Shown here: positions 18,544-28,050 of the stretch, piece by piece | Layout: each line of letters begins with the position of its first letter | How positions within the stretch are numbered: the stretch's first letter is position 1 | From: Acidobacteriota bacterium | GTDB taxonomy: Bacteria > Acidobacteriota > Thermoanaerobaculia > UBA5066 | Length of the DNA stretch: 64,000 nucleotides | Assembly: GCA_008363385.1 (NCBI GenBank) | Contig: RHKY01000002.1 | Coordinates: 1-64,000, forward strand | Direction: 5' to 3' | The notes under the pieces: model-generated | What the model saw: only the letters and a program-made list of their open reading frames with translations | What the model was told of the DNA's origin: nothing | The model's database searches: none | Translations under genes and position numbers: made by a program

Positions 18544-18573
18544 ACGTCACTCTACGTCACTCCAGGTCACTCC
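18544..18573. repeat. Three near-identical 10-bp tandem units
   Basis: ACGTCACTCT, ACGTCACTCC and AGGTCACTCC follow one another between the glycosidase stop and the selenoprotein start. On the minus strand they supply the TAGAGT box and overlap the TGA of the glycosidase gene. Confidence 0.6.
18549..18554 (-). promoter_or_regulatory. -10-like box TAGAGT of the selenoprotein gene
   Basis: TAGAGT on the minus strand ends 7 nt before the ATG at 18541, the same hexamer as at the methyltransferase gene. It lies inside the small tandem repeat. Confidence 0.35.
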
Positions 18574-21500
18574 ACGCCGCCCCGGCGCGGCGCAGGCCAC
18601 GGCGGCGTCGCGGGGGGCGCCGAGGTCGCGGTCACGCGACCCGTCGCGCGGTCGAGGGCGAGGAGGAGGGAACGCCCGGAAGGGAGCGCCACCTCCACCG
18701 GGACGCCCGTGGCACTCGGCGTGACGGTCAGCCTCCGGTGGCCGCCCCCCTCGGAGACGACCGCCAGGAGGACACCTCCGGGCGAGGCGAGCGGCAGGAC
18801 GAGGACGCCCGGGTCGTCCGGGACGACCGTGACGTCGGGGGCGAGTCCAGAGAGGCGGAGCGCCTCGGCGTAGACGGCGCGCGCGGCAGAGCCCTCCTCG
18901 GCCAGCTCCACCGGGAGCGGGGCGAGGACGAGCCGCCCCGTGCCGAGCGGGAAGACCCGGACCTGCGGAACCGGGTCGCCGGCGACGACGGCCTTCTCCT
19001 CGCGGACGAGGCGCGCCGTTCCGAAGCGGAGGCGGTGCCGTGTCCCGGCGACCTCGAGCGTCTCCTCCGCCTCGACGGGGCGGCTCGCGACGGGGAGGCC
19101 GAGCGCCGCCGACCGGCCCCGCGGGACGGCGTCCTCGTCCGCGTCGAACGGCCCGGTGAGAAGGACCGTCGCCCCGCCCCGCGCGGCGCCGAGGAGCGCC
19201 CGCCACGCCTCCTCCGGCACCAGCCCCGGCGAGGGGACGACGACGAGCGACGGCTCCCCGAGCGTCCCGGCGAGCGTCAGGTCCGAGGCCGCGCGGACGC
19301 CGACGCGCAGCTCCTGGGCCAGGAGCCTCACCGCGCGCCGCGAGGCCTCGTGCGCGCCGTCGCGGCCGGCCATCAGGCGCGCGTGAGGGAGGACCACCAC
19401 CGCCCGCTCCGGCTCGCGTCCCTCCGGGAGCGCCCCGTTCTCGCAGAGGAAGCGCGCCACCGAGCGGAAGGCGGCCAGCTCCTCGCGCGCCGAGCCGTCG
19501 GCGCGCAGGAGCCCGATCCCGGCCTCGTTGTCGCTCGGCATGTACGGGTTCGTCCGCCAGATCCAGGGGACGAACCCGGCCGCGCCGGCCGCGATCGCCG
19601 TCACGAGCTTCCGCTCCAGGATCGCGGCCCGCCCCGCCCCCGCGTTCCACGGCGCGCCGTCGGGGCGCTCGGCGCTCATGAGCCCCGTCTCCCCCGCCAG
19701 CGCGGGCTTCCCCGGGAGCCTCGTGACGACGAGGTCCCAGAGGAGGTCGCCGTCGTTCCACCAGGTGTGGTTCCCGGTCAGGTCGACCGCCTCTCCGAAG
19801 AGGAGCGGGTTCGGCATCTCGCCCGTCCCGCCCTCGTCGGTCCCGACGGTGACGAGCCCCTCGCTCCCCGCGTCGCGGATCGCGGCCCTCATCGTCCGGA
19901 CCCACGAGGTGAACGCCTCCTGCGCGAAGAGGCGGTAGTCGCGGCCGCGGAACGGGAGCGCCCCGGCTAGGACCGCGCGGACCGAGAAGTCCTCCTCCCC
20001 GGGGAGGTCGAGCGGTGTCGCGGGGAGGGCGCGCCACCGGGCGCGGACGCGCGCGGCCTCCACCGGGTCGCCCGCGCCGAGCCAGGCGGCGAACGCCGCC
20101 CGCTCGCTCTCGTCGCCGTTCGGGCGCGTCTGCCAGAGCCGCTTCGGCGAGGAGAAGGACGGCTCGTTGACGAGGTCCCAGACGAGGTCCCTCGCCCCCT
20201 TCGCGCGCGTGGCGAAGGCGGAGACGAACCGGCGCTGGGCCTCGACGGCACTCGGGTCGAGGTAGGCGTTCCCGCCCCCCCACGTCTCCGGGAGGAACGC
20301 GAAGAAGGTGAAGACGACGGCCATCCCGTGCCGGCGCGCGAGGAGGACGAACGCCTCGAAGGCGCGCAAGGCCTCCTCCGTCGGCGTCCCACCCGGCGCG
20401 AGGCGCCGCCAGCCGGTCCAGATGCCGGTCCGGACGAGGTTCACCCCCTCGCGCCCGAGCGAGGCGAGGTCTCGCTCCCAGCCGAGCGGCTCGGCCTCCG
20501 AGAGGAAGCGGCGGTGGACGTCCGGGGCCATCAGCGTCATCCCGACGGCCGGGACCGGGTGCCCGTCCCGCAGGAGGAAGTCGCGGCCGGCCGTGATCGC
20601 CGGCCCCCCGGAGAGGCTCCCGTCCTTCGCCACGAGGAAGCCCGCCTCGCGGGCGAGCCCGTCTCCGGCCCGGATTCCCCTGATCTCGACGCGGACGCGC
20701 CAGAGCCCCTCCGCCGCCCCGGGCGGGAGCGGCGGGAAGGCCGCCCGGCCCTTCGCCTCGCTCCCCGCCGCGACGAGGTCGAGCGGCGAGCTCGCGGCCT
20801 CCCGCCCCGACGGGTCGACGAGGACGGCCCGCGAGGCGGGGGGTGCCGCGCCCTGCCGGACTCGCGGGCGGAGGAGCGCAACGAGGGCTTCCGGCCTCTC
20901 GCCGGGCCGGACCACGGCGAGCGCGGGACGGACCTCGAGGCAGAGCGGCTCGGAAGCAGCGACGTCGGCGAGCGCGCGGATCGTCGCGGCGCCGAGCGAC
21001 GCGTCCACCGGGGCGAGGACCCACCGCCCGCCGGCCAGCCCGCCGCGCAGCCGGTCGATCACGACGAACGGCGCCGCGACGGGCGTCCCCTCCCGGTCGA
21101 CCGCCAGCGCGAGCGGCCGGACCACCGCCTCGCGGACCCCGTCGGAGCCCGACTCGTCCGGGACCTCGGGCTCGCGCGTGAATCGGACGTCGAAGGCCCA
21201 CGCGCGCCGCGCCCCGAGGCGGAGCGCCAGCGGGACGAGGGCCGGCGCCTCGGCCGTCGCGGCCGTGGCGAGCCCCTCGACGTCCACCTCGTGGGCCCTC
21301 ACGAGGCCCAGCGCGCGGTGCAGGGCGTTCGTCCGCGGCCGCGGCACTCGCCTCCCGCCCTCGAGGCCGCACGGGACCGAGAGCGGGACGCCGCCCAGGT
21401 GGAGCCAGCTCCCGCCGCGAGAGAGGTGAGCGAGGAAGGCCGCCCACGCCTCCTCGGGAAAGGCCGGCCCGGTCGTCACCGCGACGTCGGCGTCGTCCGA

Positions 21501-21746
21501 CGAGAGCGCCCGCGCGAACGCCGCGGCGTCGAGGAACCTCGCGTCCCACCCCGCGAGCCCCTCGACGAGCGCCTTCCGATCCGGCGCCGGGACGTCGAGG
21601 GCCGGCAGCGCCGGATCGACGAGGACGGCGGCTCTCGGCCGGACGGCCGCGGAAGCGCGAGCCGCCCTCGCCGGGAGCGCGACCGCGAGGCAGAGGACGA
21701 GCGCGAGGCCGGGCACCGCGATCCGGGCCGGGGCGGGGCGGGTCAC
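18567..21746 (-). CDS. Secreted clan GH-A glycoside hydrolase (GH5-like)
   Basis: This 1059-residue protein has a signal peptide (to about residue 28, ALPARA-like end) and an N-terminal region of about 350 residues of unknown fold. A (beta/alpha)8 glycosidase domain follows at about 370-740, with ENLVRT-like strand EGVNLVRTGIWTGW, the acid/base motif VWDLVNEPS (Glu near 526) and a nucleophile candidate LAGETGLMS (Glu near 686). NHTWWND and GFVPWIWRTNPYMPSDNE lie in the active-site loops. A C-terminal region of about 300 residues with GATase-like and beta-sandwich character closes the chain. The exact GH family and substrate are uncertain; mannan- or glucan-type bonds are plausible. It has its own TAGTCT box but follows the GH20/GH92 genes on the same strand. 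Confidence 0.75.
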   Translation of the reverse strand: MTRPAPARIAVPGLALVLCLAVALPARAARASAAVRPRAAVLVDPALPALDVPAPDRKALVEGLAGWDARFLDAAAFARALSSDDADVAVTTGPAFPEEAWAAFLAHLSRGGSWLHLGGVPLSVPCGLEGGRRVPRPRTNALHRALGLVRAHEVDVEGLATAATAEAPALVPLALRLGARRAWAFDVRFTREPEVPDESGSDGVREAVVRPLALAVDREGTPVAAPFVVIDRLRGGLAGGRWVLAPVDASLGAATIRALADVAASEPLCLEVRPALAVVRPGERPEALVALLRPRVRQGAAPPASRAVLVDPSGREAASSPLDLVAAGSEAKGRAAFPPLPPGAAEGLWRVRVEIRGIRAGDGLAREAGFLVAKDGSLSGGPAITAGRDFLLRDGHPVPAVGMTLMAPDVHRRFLSEAEPLGWERDLASLGREGVNLVRTGIWTGWRRLAPGGTPTEEALRAFEAFVLLARRHGMAVVFTFFAFLPETWGGGNAYLDPSAVEAQRRFVSAFATRAKGARDLVWDLVNEPSFSSPKRLWQTRPNGDESERAAFAAWLGAGDPVEAARVRARWRALPATPLDLPGEEDFSVRAVLAGALPFRGRDYRLFAQEAFTSWVRTMRAAIRDAGSEGLVTVGTDEGGTGEMPNPLLFGEAVDLTGNHTWWNDGDLLWDLVVTRLPGKPALAGETGLMSAERPDGAPWNAGAGRAAILERKLVTAIAAGAAGFVPWIWRTNPYMPSDNEAGIGLLRADGSAREELAAFRSVARFLCENGALPEGREPERAVVVLPHARLMAGRDGAHEASRRAVRLLAQELRVGVRAASDLTLAGTLGEPSLVVVPSPGLVPEEAWRALLGAARGGATVLLTGPFDADEDAVPRGRSAALGLPVASRPVEAEETLEVAGTRHRLRFGTARLVREEKAVVAGDPVPQVRVFPLGTGRLVLAPLPVELAEEGSAARAVYAEALRLSGLAPDVTVVPDDPGVLVLPLASPGGVLLAVVSEGGGHRRLTVTPSATGVPVEVALPSGRSLLLALDRATGRVTATSAPPATPPWPAPRRGGVE

Positions 21747-21756
21747 GTCACCGGGG

Positions 21757-21762
21757 AGACTA
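21757..21762 (-). promoter_or_regulatory. -10-like box TAGTCT of the GH-A glycosidase gene
   Basis: TAGTCT on the minus strand ends 10 nt before the GTG at 21746, without a ribosome binding site. Leaderless initiation is possible. Confidence 0.3.
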
Positions 21763-21806
21763 CTCCGCGGGCGGCGTCCGCCGGACCGGCACGGCCGACA
21801 GGGCCT

Positions 21807-23828
21807 TCAGGGGCGCGGGGCCTTCGCCGCCTCCACGAGCCGGGCGACCGGGGGCGCGACGGCGAGGAGGACGTCCGCGCGGGGCTTTCCGGCCCGGGCG
21901 AGGAGCGCGGCCTCTCCTTCGGTCGGGACGAGCGGCCCGCCTCCCGCCGCGAGCTTCTCGACCGCGGACCGGCCGAGGCGCGCGAGCGCCCCCATGTCCG
22001 CGGCGAGCGGGGCGGCCTCCGCGAGGAGGGGCGACCCTTCGAGGACGGGCCCGGCCTCCGCCGCGAGGGCTTCCCACCCGGCGAGCGCCCGGTCCACCTC
22101 GCCTCGCCGCCCCGCCGGGTCCGCGAGGAACCGATCGACGAGGCCGGCGAAGCGCCGCGCCTCCTCGCTCTCGGGGCGGATCGCGTCTACGAGGCGGTTC
22201 AGCGGGACGAGGCTCGTGGCCGTCCCTGCTGCCGCCCTCACGCCGTGCCCCCCGGCCTCGAGGAGGTCCGCGAACGCCTCGAGCCCCGGGGCCGGCCGGA
22301 AGCCCGAGAGGCGCGCGAGCATCGGCGCCCGGGCCGAGAGGTGCGAAAGGCCCAGGAACGAGAGGCGCCACGAGAGGATCCCGAGCCGCCGGTAGAGGTC
22401 CTCGTCCCCCCGGACCTCCGCGGGGGACCAGAGCCGCTCGGCGACCGCGCCGAGCCGCGGCCAGACCCGCGAGTCGACCGTCTCCTCGCCGACGTACTCG
22501 GCCCACATGCAGGCCTCGCCCCCCAGGATCCTCGTCCGTGACTCCGGGTCGAGCGCGGCCGCCTCGCTCCCGAGCGGCTCGACGGCGTGGAGGAAGGACG
22601 CCGTCCGGAGGTGGTCGAGGTACCAGCCGGCCGAGAGGATCGCCGGGTGGCCGTCGGCGGCGGCCTGCGCCAGCGCCTTCGTCCCGCGCCACGACTGGAC
22701 GAGGACGTCCTTCGGGAGCGTGGGGCCGAGGACCTCGTCCCAGCCCGCCATCGCCTTGCCGTGCCGGGCCAGGATCGCGGCGACCCGCCGGTTGAAGTGA
22801 GCCTGGAGCGCCGCGGCGTCCGGCACGCCCCTGCGCTTCATCCAGGCCTGGATCCGCTCGTTCCTCGCCCACTCCGCCCCGTTCACCTCGTCCCCGCCGA
22901 CGTGGACGTAACGGTCCGGGAAGAGCCTCGCCATCTCGCCCAGGAACGCGTCGAGGAAGGCGTACGTCGACTCCCGCGTCGGGTCCATGGCCGGGTCGAA
23001 GACTCCCCACCTCCGCTCGATCGCGTACGGGCCCTTCCCCGAGGCGAGCTCCGGGTGGCCGACGAACCAGGAGGTCGCGTGCCCCGGCATGTCGAACTCG
23101 GGGACGACGCGGATCCCCCGCTCGCGCGCGTACGCCACGACGCGGCGGACCTCCTCCTGCGTGTAGAAGAGGCCGTCCGAGCCCATCCGGTGGAGGCGCG
23201 GGAAGCGCCGGCTCTCGACGCGGAAGCCCTGGTCCTCCGTCAGGTGCCAGTGGAGGACGTTCAGCTTGACCGCCGCCATCCCGTCGAGGGTCCTCAGGAC
23301 GACGCCGACCGGGAGGAAGTGCCGGCAGGAGTCGAGGAGGAGGCCGCGCCACGGGAACCGCGGCGCGTCCGTTACCGTCACGGCCGGAACCTCGAGCCCC
23401 GCGCCCCCGGGGACGACGAGGGCGGCGAACGTCTCCATCCCGCGGAGCGCGCCGTACGGCGTCGGGGAGGTCAGGCGCGCGCCGTCGCTCGTCACCGCGA
23501 GGACGTAGCTCTCGTCCTCCACCGGCCGCTGGACGCGCGCCGCGGAGGGCCCGCACGTCACCCGGAGGACCGGGCGGGGCCCCTCGGGAGAGCGCGGGAG
23601 GCCGGCCTCCGAGAGGACCCGCGCGGCGAGGCGCCGCGCCGAGGCCGCGACGCGGTCGTCGCGGCAGCCCGAGGCGTCGACGCCGAACCGCCCGTCGACG
23701 GGGAGGGCCCCCTCCCCCGGGACGCTCCGCGCCGGGAGCGGCACGAGGTCCCGCGCGGGCTCGGCCCCCGGAGCCTTCGCCGCGAGGAGGACGACGAGGA
23801 GGGAGAGGGCCGCGGGGCCGAGCCTCAC
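21807..23828 (-). CDS. Secreted beta-N-acetylhexosaminidase (GH20)
   Basis: The GTG at 23828 gives a 673-residue protein with a signal peptide ending near KAPGAEP. An N-terminal GH20b-like domain (to about 150) is followed by the GH20 barrel with TDAPRFPWRGLLLDSCRHFLP, LNVLHWHLTEDQGFR, VVPEFDMPGHA and the catalytic pair in HVGGDEVNG (Asp-Glu near residue 310). ILGGEACMWAEYV and PRLGAVAERLWSP are also family landmarks. It removes terminal GlcNAc or GalNAc from glycans in the periplasm or outside the cell. Its start overlaps the stop of the GH92 gene (GTGA). Together they look suited to trimming N-glycan-like chains. Confidence 0.94.
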   Translation of the reverse strand: MRLGPAALSLLVVLLAAKAPGAEPARDLVPLPARSVPGEGALPVDGRFGVDASGCRDDRVAASARRLAARVLSEAGLPRSPEGPRPVLRVTCGPSAARVQRPVEDESYVLAVTSDGARLTSPTPYGALRGMETFAALVVPGGAGLEVPAVTVTDAPRFPWRGLLLDSCRHFLPVGVVLRTLDGMAAVKLNVLHWHLTEDQGFRVESRRFPRLHRMGSDGLFYTQEEVRRVVAYARERGIRVVPEFDMPGHATSWFVGHPELASGKGPYAIERRWGVFDPAMDPTRESTYAFLDAFLGEMARLFPDRYVHVGGDEVNGAEWARNERIQAWMKRRGVPDAAALQAHFNRRVAAILARHGKAMAGWDEVLGPTLPKDVLVQSWRGTKALAQAAADGHPAILSAGWYLDHLRTASFLHAVEPLGSEAAALDPESRTRILGGEACMWAEYVGEETVDSRVWPRLGAVAERLWSPAEVRGDEDLYRRLGILSWRLSFLGLSHLSARAPMLARLSGFRPAPGLEAFADLLEAGGHGVRAAAGTATSLVPLNRLVDAIRPESEEARRFAGLVDRFLADPAGRRGEVDRALAGWEALAAEAGPVLEGSPLLAEAAPLAADMGALARLGRSAVEKLAAGGGPLVPTEGEAALLARAGKPRADVLLAVAPPVARLVEAAKAPRP

Positions 23829-26818
23829 TCGACCACCACCTCGTCGGCGAAGACGAAGGCCGGCTCGCCGGCCCCCTTGTGCCACGCCGGGCAGACGCCC
23901 CGGTTCCTCGCCCGGACTCTCACGAACCGCGCCTCGGCCGGCTCGAAGGCGACGGAGAAGTCGCGGACGACGGTCCCCGCCTCGCGCTCGCCGACCTCGT
24001 TCTCCGCCGTGCCGACGACGCGGAACGCCTTGCCGTCGGCCGACACCGCCACCTCGACCCAGAGCGGCATGAAGATCCAGGAGTCCTGGTCCTGGAGGAA
24101 TCCCGTGGCGACCCGCCGGACCGTGCGGGCGGACCCGAGGTCGACCGTCGCGTCGAGGTCGACGCCGTTGTAGCCCTGCCAGGCGCCCAGCCGGAAGTCG
24201 TTCCCGCCCCTCACCCCGTCGATCAGCGCGCCGTCGCCGCCGCCGGAGTAGCGGGGGCGGTATCGCGTCGCCAGGACGACGGAACGCCCCTCCGGGGGAC
24301 GGACGAACGCCGCCGTCACGACCGGCGACGGCGGGAACCCGGCCTTCGTCGCGGCCATCTTCAGCGTCGCGGGGGGCCGGACCTCGAACGGCGCCTCGTA
24401 GAGCGCGTCCCCCTCGCCGGGCTCGCGGCCGTCGAGCGTGTACCGGATCGCGGCCCCCGGCTCGGCGCAACCGAGGGTGACCCGGGCGGAACCCCCGGGG
24501 GCGCCGCCCGCCGCCGTCTCTCCCTCCATCACGAACGGCGCCGCGAGGACGGGCGCGCCCTCGATGGCGCTCGGGGGCCGGTCCGCCGGTGCCGTTCCCC
24601 AGTCCGGCCCCGGCTCGGGCCCCATCGTCAGGACGAGCTCCCCGCCGTTCAGGAGGTCCGCCCGGTCCAGGTACGACTTCGTCCAGCGTTTCCCGTCCAG
24701 CGTGGCCGAGCGGACGAAGACGTTCCGTTCCGAGAGCCCCTCGGAGAGGACCCGGAACCGCTTCCCGCTCTCGAACGAGAGCGTCGCCGAGGGGAAGAGG
24801 GGCGCGCCGATCACCCAAGTCCCCGAGCCGGGCGCCACCGGGTAGAGGCCGACGGCCGCAAGGACGTACCAGGCCGACATCTGCCCGCAGTCCTCGTTGC
24901 CGACGAGCCCGTCCGGCGCGTCGCGGTACATGTCGACGAGCACCTGCCTCACGCGCCGCTGCGCCTCCCCCGGCCGCCCGGCCAGCGCGTAGAGCCAGGC
25001 GACGTGGTGGCTCGGCTCGTTCCCGTGCGCGTACTGGCCGATCAGCCCCGTGATGTCGGGCTGGTCCGTCCCGCGGAGGCGCGAGTCCGCCGAGAAGAGC
25101 TCGTCCAGCCTGCGGCCGTAAGCCTCCCACCCCCCAAGGAGGCGGGCGTGCCCCGCGGCGTCGTGCGGGACGCAGAAGGCGTACTGCCAAGCGTTGGCCT
25201 CCGTGTAGTTGAAGTTGACCTCGAACGGGTCGAACGGCGTGAACCAGCGCCCGCGCATCCGGGCCCGGAAGAAACCGGTCGAGGGGTCGAAGAGGTTCTT
25301 GTAGGCCTGCGCGCGCCTGTCGTACCGCTCGGCGTCCCCCTTCTTCCCGAGCCGCTCGGCCACGCGCGCGATGCACCAGTCGTCGAAGGCGTACTCGAGC
25401 GTCTTGGAGACCGACTCGGGCTCCTCCGAGGCCTCGACGTATCCGAGCCTCCGGTACGACGGGAGCCCCCGCGTCTCCCCCTCGGCGCTCGCCTTCATCG
25501 CCTCGTAGGCCTTCTCGACGTCGAATCCGGGGACGCCCGAGAGGATGGCGTCGGCCACGACCGGGACCGCGTGGTACCCGATCATGCAGAGCGTCTCGTT
25601 GGCCCAGAGCTCCCAGACGGGGAGCGCGCCCCCCTGCTCCCGCTGGGCGACGAACGTGTTGACGAAGTCCGCCGTCCGCTTCCGCTCCAGGAGCGTGTAG
25701 AGGGGGTGGGCCGAGCGGAACGTGTCCCAGAGGGAGAAGACGGTGTAGACGTCGAAGCCCTCGGCCCGGTGCACCTTCAGGTCCCGCCCGAGGTACCGCC
25801 GGTCGACGTCGGTGAAGAGGTTCGGGGCCAGGAAGGCGTGGTAGAGGGCGGTGGCGAAGACCCGCCTTTGCTCCTGCGTCCCCCCTTCGACGCGCAGCTT
25901 CCCCAGCTCGCGCTCCCAGTCGGCCTCGGCCTCCCGACGGACGCGGTCGAAGTCGAGGTCCTTCGCCTCGGCCTCGAGGTTCCGCCGGGCCCCGTCGGCG
26001 TCGACCGCGGAGATCCCCACCGCCACGACCAGCGGCTTCCCGCCGGCCGGTGGGAAGAGGAGGGCCGCCTTCACGCCCCTCCCCTCGACCCGGTCGCCCG
26101 TCCGGACCGTGCCGTCGAGCCAGAGCTCCGAGGCGGTGAACGGCCTCGAGAAGCGGGCGGTGAAGTAGACCGGCTGGTCCTTCGCCCACGCCCTGGACCG
26201 CCGGAAGCCCTCGACCTCCCGGTCGGAGACGACGCGGACCCAGGACTCGATCGTCTCGTCCCGGTGCGTCAGGTCGAAGAGGAGGTGGGGGGTGGAGGCG
26301 GCCGAGACCGGCGCGTCGAAGGTGTAGCGGTGGAGGCCGACCCTCTTGCCGGCCGTCAGCTCGACGGTCGCGCGCGGGCCGTCCAGGACGACCCGGTAGT
26401 ACCCCGGCGAGGCCTTCTCGGTCTCCTTCCGGAAGGGCGAGGCGTACCCCTCGCCGTCCGGCTTCCCGTCGCCGTTCTCCCAGCGGACCTCGCCCTTCCC
26501 GGGGGCGACGAGGACGTCGCCGTAGTCCGACGCGCCGGTGCCCGACAGGTGCGTGTGCGAGAAGCCGAAGACCCGCCGGTCCGAGTCGTGGTAGCCCGAG
26601 CAGCCGTCCCAGCCCGAAAGACGTGTGTCCGGGGAGAGCTGGACCATCCCGAACGGCCGGGACGCGCCGGGGAAGGTGTGCCCGTGGCCGCCGGTCCCGA
26701 CGAACGGGTTCACGAGGTCGACGAGCCGCTCGGGCGGCGCGGCGGCCGCCGGGAGGCAGAGGAGGGCGGCGAGGAGGAGGAGCGCGCCGGATGCACAGGG
26801 GCGGAGGGGGTGCCTCAC
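23825..26818 (-). CDS. Secreted GH92 alpha-mannosidase with C-terminal binding domains
   Basis: This 997-residue protein has a signal peptide (about 1-26) and GH92 landmarks NPFVGTGGHGHTFPGA, PFGMVQLSPDTR, GFSHTHLSGTG, VFSLWDTFRSAHPL and GNEDCGQMSAWYV. GH92 enzymes are Ca2+-dependent exo-alpha-mannosidases, often acting on N-glycan mannose. The C-terminal part adds a chitobiase-type Fn3-like module (about 740-800, CAEPGAAIRYTLDGREP) and an F5/8 type C-like carbohydrate-binding domain (about 850-997). It overlaps the GH20 gene by 4 bp. The histidine kinase gene starts divergently 46 bp away. Confidence 0.95.
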   Translation of the reverse strand: MRHPLRPCASGALLLLAALLCLPAAAAPPERLVDLVNPFVGTGGHGHTFPGASRPFGMVQLSPDTRLSGWDGCSGYHDSDRRVFGFSHTHLSGTGASDYGDVLVAPGKGEVRWENGDGKPDGEGYASPFRKETEKASPGYYRVVLDGPRATVELTAGKRVGLHRYTFDAPVSAASTPHLLFDLTHRDETIESWVRVVSDREVEGFRRSRAWAKDQPVYFTARFSRPFTASELWLDGTVRTGDRVEGRGVKAALLFPPAGGKPLVVAVGISAVDADGARRNLEAEAKDLDFDRVRREAEADWERELGKLRVEGGTQEQRRVFATALYHAFLAPNLFTDVDRRYLGRDLKVHRAEGFDVYTVFSLWDTFRSAHPLYTLLERKRTADFVNTFVAQREQGGALPVWELWANETLCMIGYHAVPVVADAILSGVPGFDVEKAYEAMKASAEGETRGLPSYRRLGYVEASEEPESVSKTLEYAFDDWCIARVAERLGKKGDAERYDRRAQAYKNLFDPSTGFFRARMRGRWFTPFDPFEVNFNYTEANAWQYAFCVPHDAAGHARLLGGWEAYGRRLDELFSADSRLRGTDQPDITGLIGQYAHGNEPSHHVAWLYALAGRPGEAQRRVRQVLVDMYRDAPDGLVGNEDCGQMSAWYVLAAVGLYPVAPGSGTWVIGAPLFPSATLSFESGKRFRVLSEGLSERNVFVRSATLDGKRWTKSYLDRADLLNGGELVLTMGPEPGPDWGTAPADRPPSAIEGAPVLAAPFVMEGETAAGGAPGGSARVTLGCAEPGAAIRYTLDGREPGEGDALYEAPFEVRPPATLKMAATKAGFPPSPVVTAAFVRPPEGRSVVLATRYRPRYSGGGDGALIDGVRGGNDFRLGAWQGYNGVDLDATVDLGSARTVRRVATGFLQDQDSWIFMPLWVEVAVSADGKAFRVVGTAENEVGEREAGTVVRDFSVAFEPAEARFVRVRARNRGVCPAWHKGAGEPAFVFADEVVVE

Positions 26819-26848
26819 GGGGGACGATCATAGGTCCGGCGAAGTCGC

Positions 26849-26854
26849 TAAGAT
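26849..26854 (+). promoter_or_regulatory. -10-like box TAAGAT of the histidine kinase gene
   Basis: TAAGAT ends exactly 10 nt before the ATG at 26865. An earlier ATG at 26853 overlaps the box and so is an unlikely start. The same hexamer and spacing occur at 28035-28040. Confidence 0.45.
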
Positions 26855-26864
26855 GGCGGCGCGG

Positions 26865-28037
26865 ATGAGCCAGGGACCCCAGGGCGAGGCACCTGCCGCA
26901 GGAGCGGCCGGCGCCGGCTTCCAGCCGAGCGAGGCCTACTACCGGGCGCTCGTGGAGAGCGTCCTGGACGTCGTCTCCGTCTACGACGGCGACGGGCGCG
27001 TCCGGTACGTCTCCCCTCCGGTGAGGAGGATGCTCGGCCTGGACGCCGCCGAGATCGTGGGCCGGATGGGGATCGACTTCGTCCACCCCGACGACCGCCC
27101 GGCCCTCCGGCGGGTCCTCGACGCCGCCCGGGACCACCCCGGCCGGGGGCACCTGTTCGAGATCCGGCTCCGGCACCGGGACGGCTCGTACCGGACGCTG
27201 GAATCCCTTGCGACGTCCTTCCTCGGCGACCCGAGCGTGGCAGGCGTGGTCATCAGCTCGCGCGACGTCACGGACCAGCGCGCCGTGGCCGCCCAGCTCC
27301 TCCACGCGCAGAGGATGGAAGCGGTCGGCAGCCTGGCCGAGGCGATGGCCCACGAGTTCAAGAACGCCCTGTCGGTCGTCATCGGGTACGCCGAGGTGCT
27401 GGAGTCGAAGCTGGCCGCGGACGACCCTTCGCGATCGATGCTCACGGCGCTGCACCGGTCCGCGTCGCGAGCGGCGACGCTGGCGCGGCGCCTCCTGGCG
27501 TTCGGCCGCCGGGACCCCTCCGAGCGGGTCGCCCTCGACCTGAACGAGGCCGTCGAGCGGGCGGACGCGCTCCTGGCCCCCCTCCTGGGGAAGAACGTCG
27601 TCCTCGAGACCCGGAGGACCCCCGGGCTCGGGCCGGTCCTCGCCGACCCATCCGAGCTGGAGCAGGTGATCGTCAACCTCGTCGTCAACGCCCGCGACGC
27701 GATGCACGGCGGGGGGCGGATCGGGATCGAGACCGCCGACGCGTTCCTGGACGCCGAGGAGGCCCGCCGCCGCCCCGGCCTCTCCGCCGGGCGCCATTCG
27801 GTCCTCGTCGTCCGCGACGACGGCCCCGGCATCCCGCCGGACGTGCTGCCGCACATCTTCGAGCCGTTCTTCACGACGAAGCCCCGCGAGAAGGGGACCG
27901 GCCTCGGCCTCTCGACCGTCTACGGGATCGTGAGGCGGAGCGGCGGCGCCGTCTGGGCCGAGAGCGAGGCGGGGAAGGGCGCCGCCTTCGTCGTCATGCT
28001 CCCGGTCGCCGCGGGCGAGCCGGGTGCGGACGGCTAA
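26865..28037 (+). CDS. Cytoplasmic PAS-domain sensor histidine kinase
   Basis: The protein of about 390 residues has no TM segment. A PAS/PAC domain spans about 20-145 (YYRALVESVLDVVSVYDGDG, FVHPDDRPAL, VISSRDVTDQRA). HisKA has the phospho-acceptor His in EAMAHEFKNALSVVIGYAEVL, and the HATPase has NLVVNARDAM, VRDDGPGIPPD, IFEPFFTTK and GTGLGLSTVYGIV. The form is NtrB-like. No response regulator is adjacent, so it is an orphan. A chain starting at 26853 would add four residues, but that ATG overlaps the probable -10 box. The beta-propeller gene starts 13 nt after the stop. Confidence 0.92.
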   Translation: MSQGPQGEAPAAGAAGAGFQPSEAYYRALVESVLDVVSVYDGDGRVRYVSPPVRRMLGLDAAEIVGRMGIDFVHPDDRPALRRVLDAARDHPGRGHLFEIRLRHRDGSYRTLESLATSFLGDPSVAGVVISSRDVTDQRAVAAQLLHAQRMEAVGSLAEAMAHEFKNALSVVIGYAEVLESKLAADDPSRSMLTALHRSASRAATLARRLLAFGRRDPSERVALDLNEAVERADALLAPLLGKNVVLETRRTPGLGPVLADPSELEQVIVNLVVNARDAMHGGGRIGIETADAFLDAEEARRRPGLSAGRHSVLVVRDDGPGIPPDVLPHIFEPFFTTKPREKGTGLGLSTVYGIVRRSGGAVWAESEAGKGAAFVVMLPVAAGEPGADG

Positions 28038-28040
28038 GAT
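28035..28040 (+). promoter_or_regulatory. -10-like box TAAGAT of the beta-propeller gene
   Basis: TAAGAT ends 10 nt before the ATG at 28051 and overlaps the stop region of the kinase gene. It repeats the arrangement at 26849-26854. Confidence 0.4.
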
Positions 28041-28050
28041 CGCCCATCCC

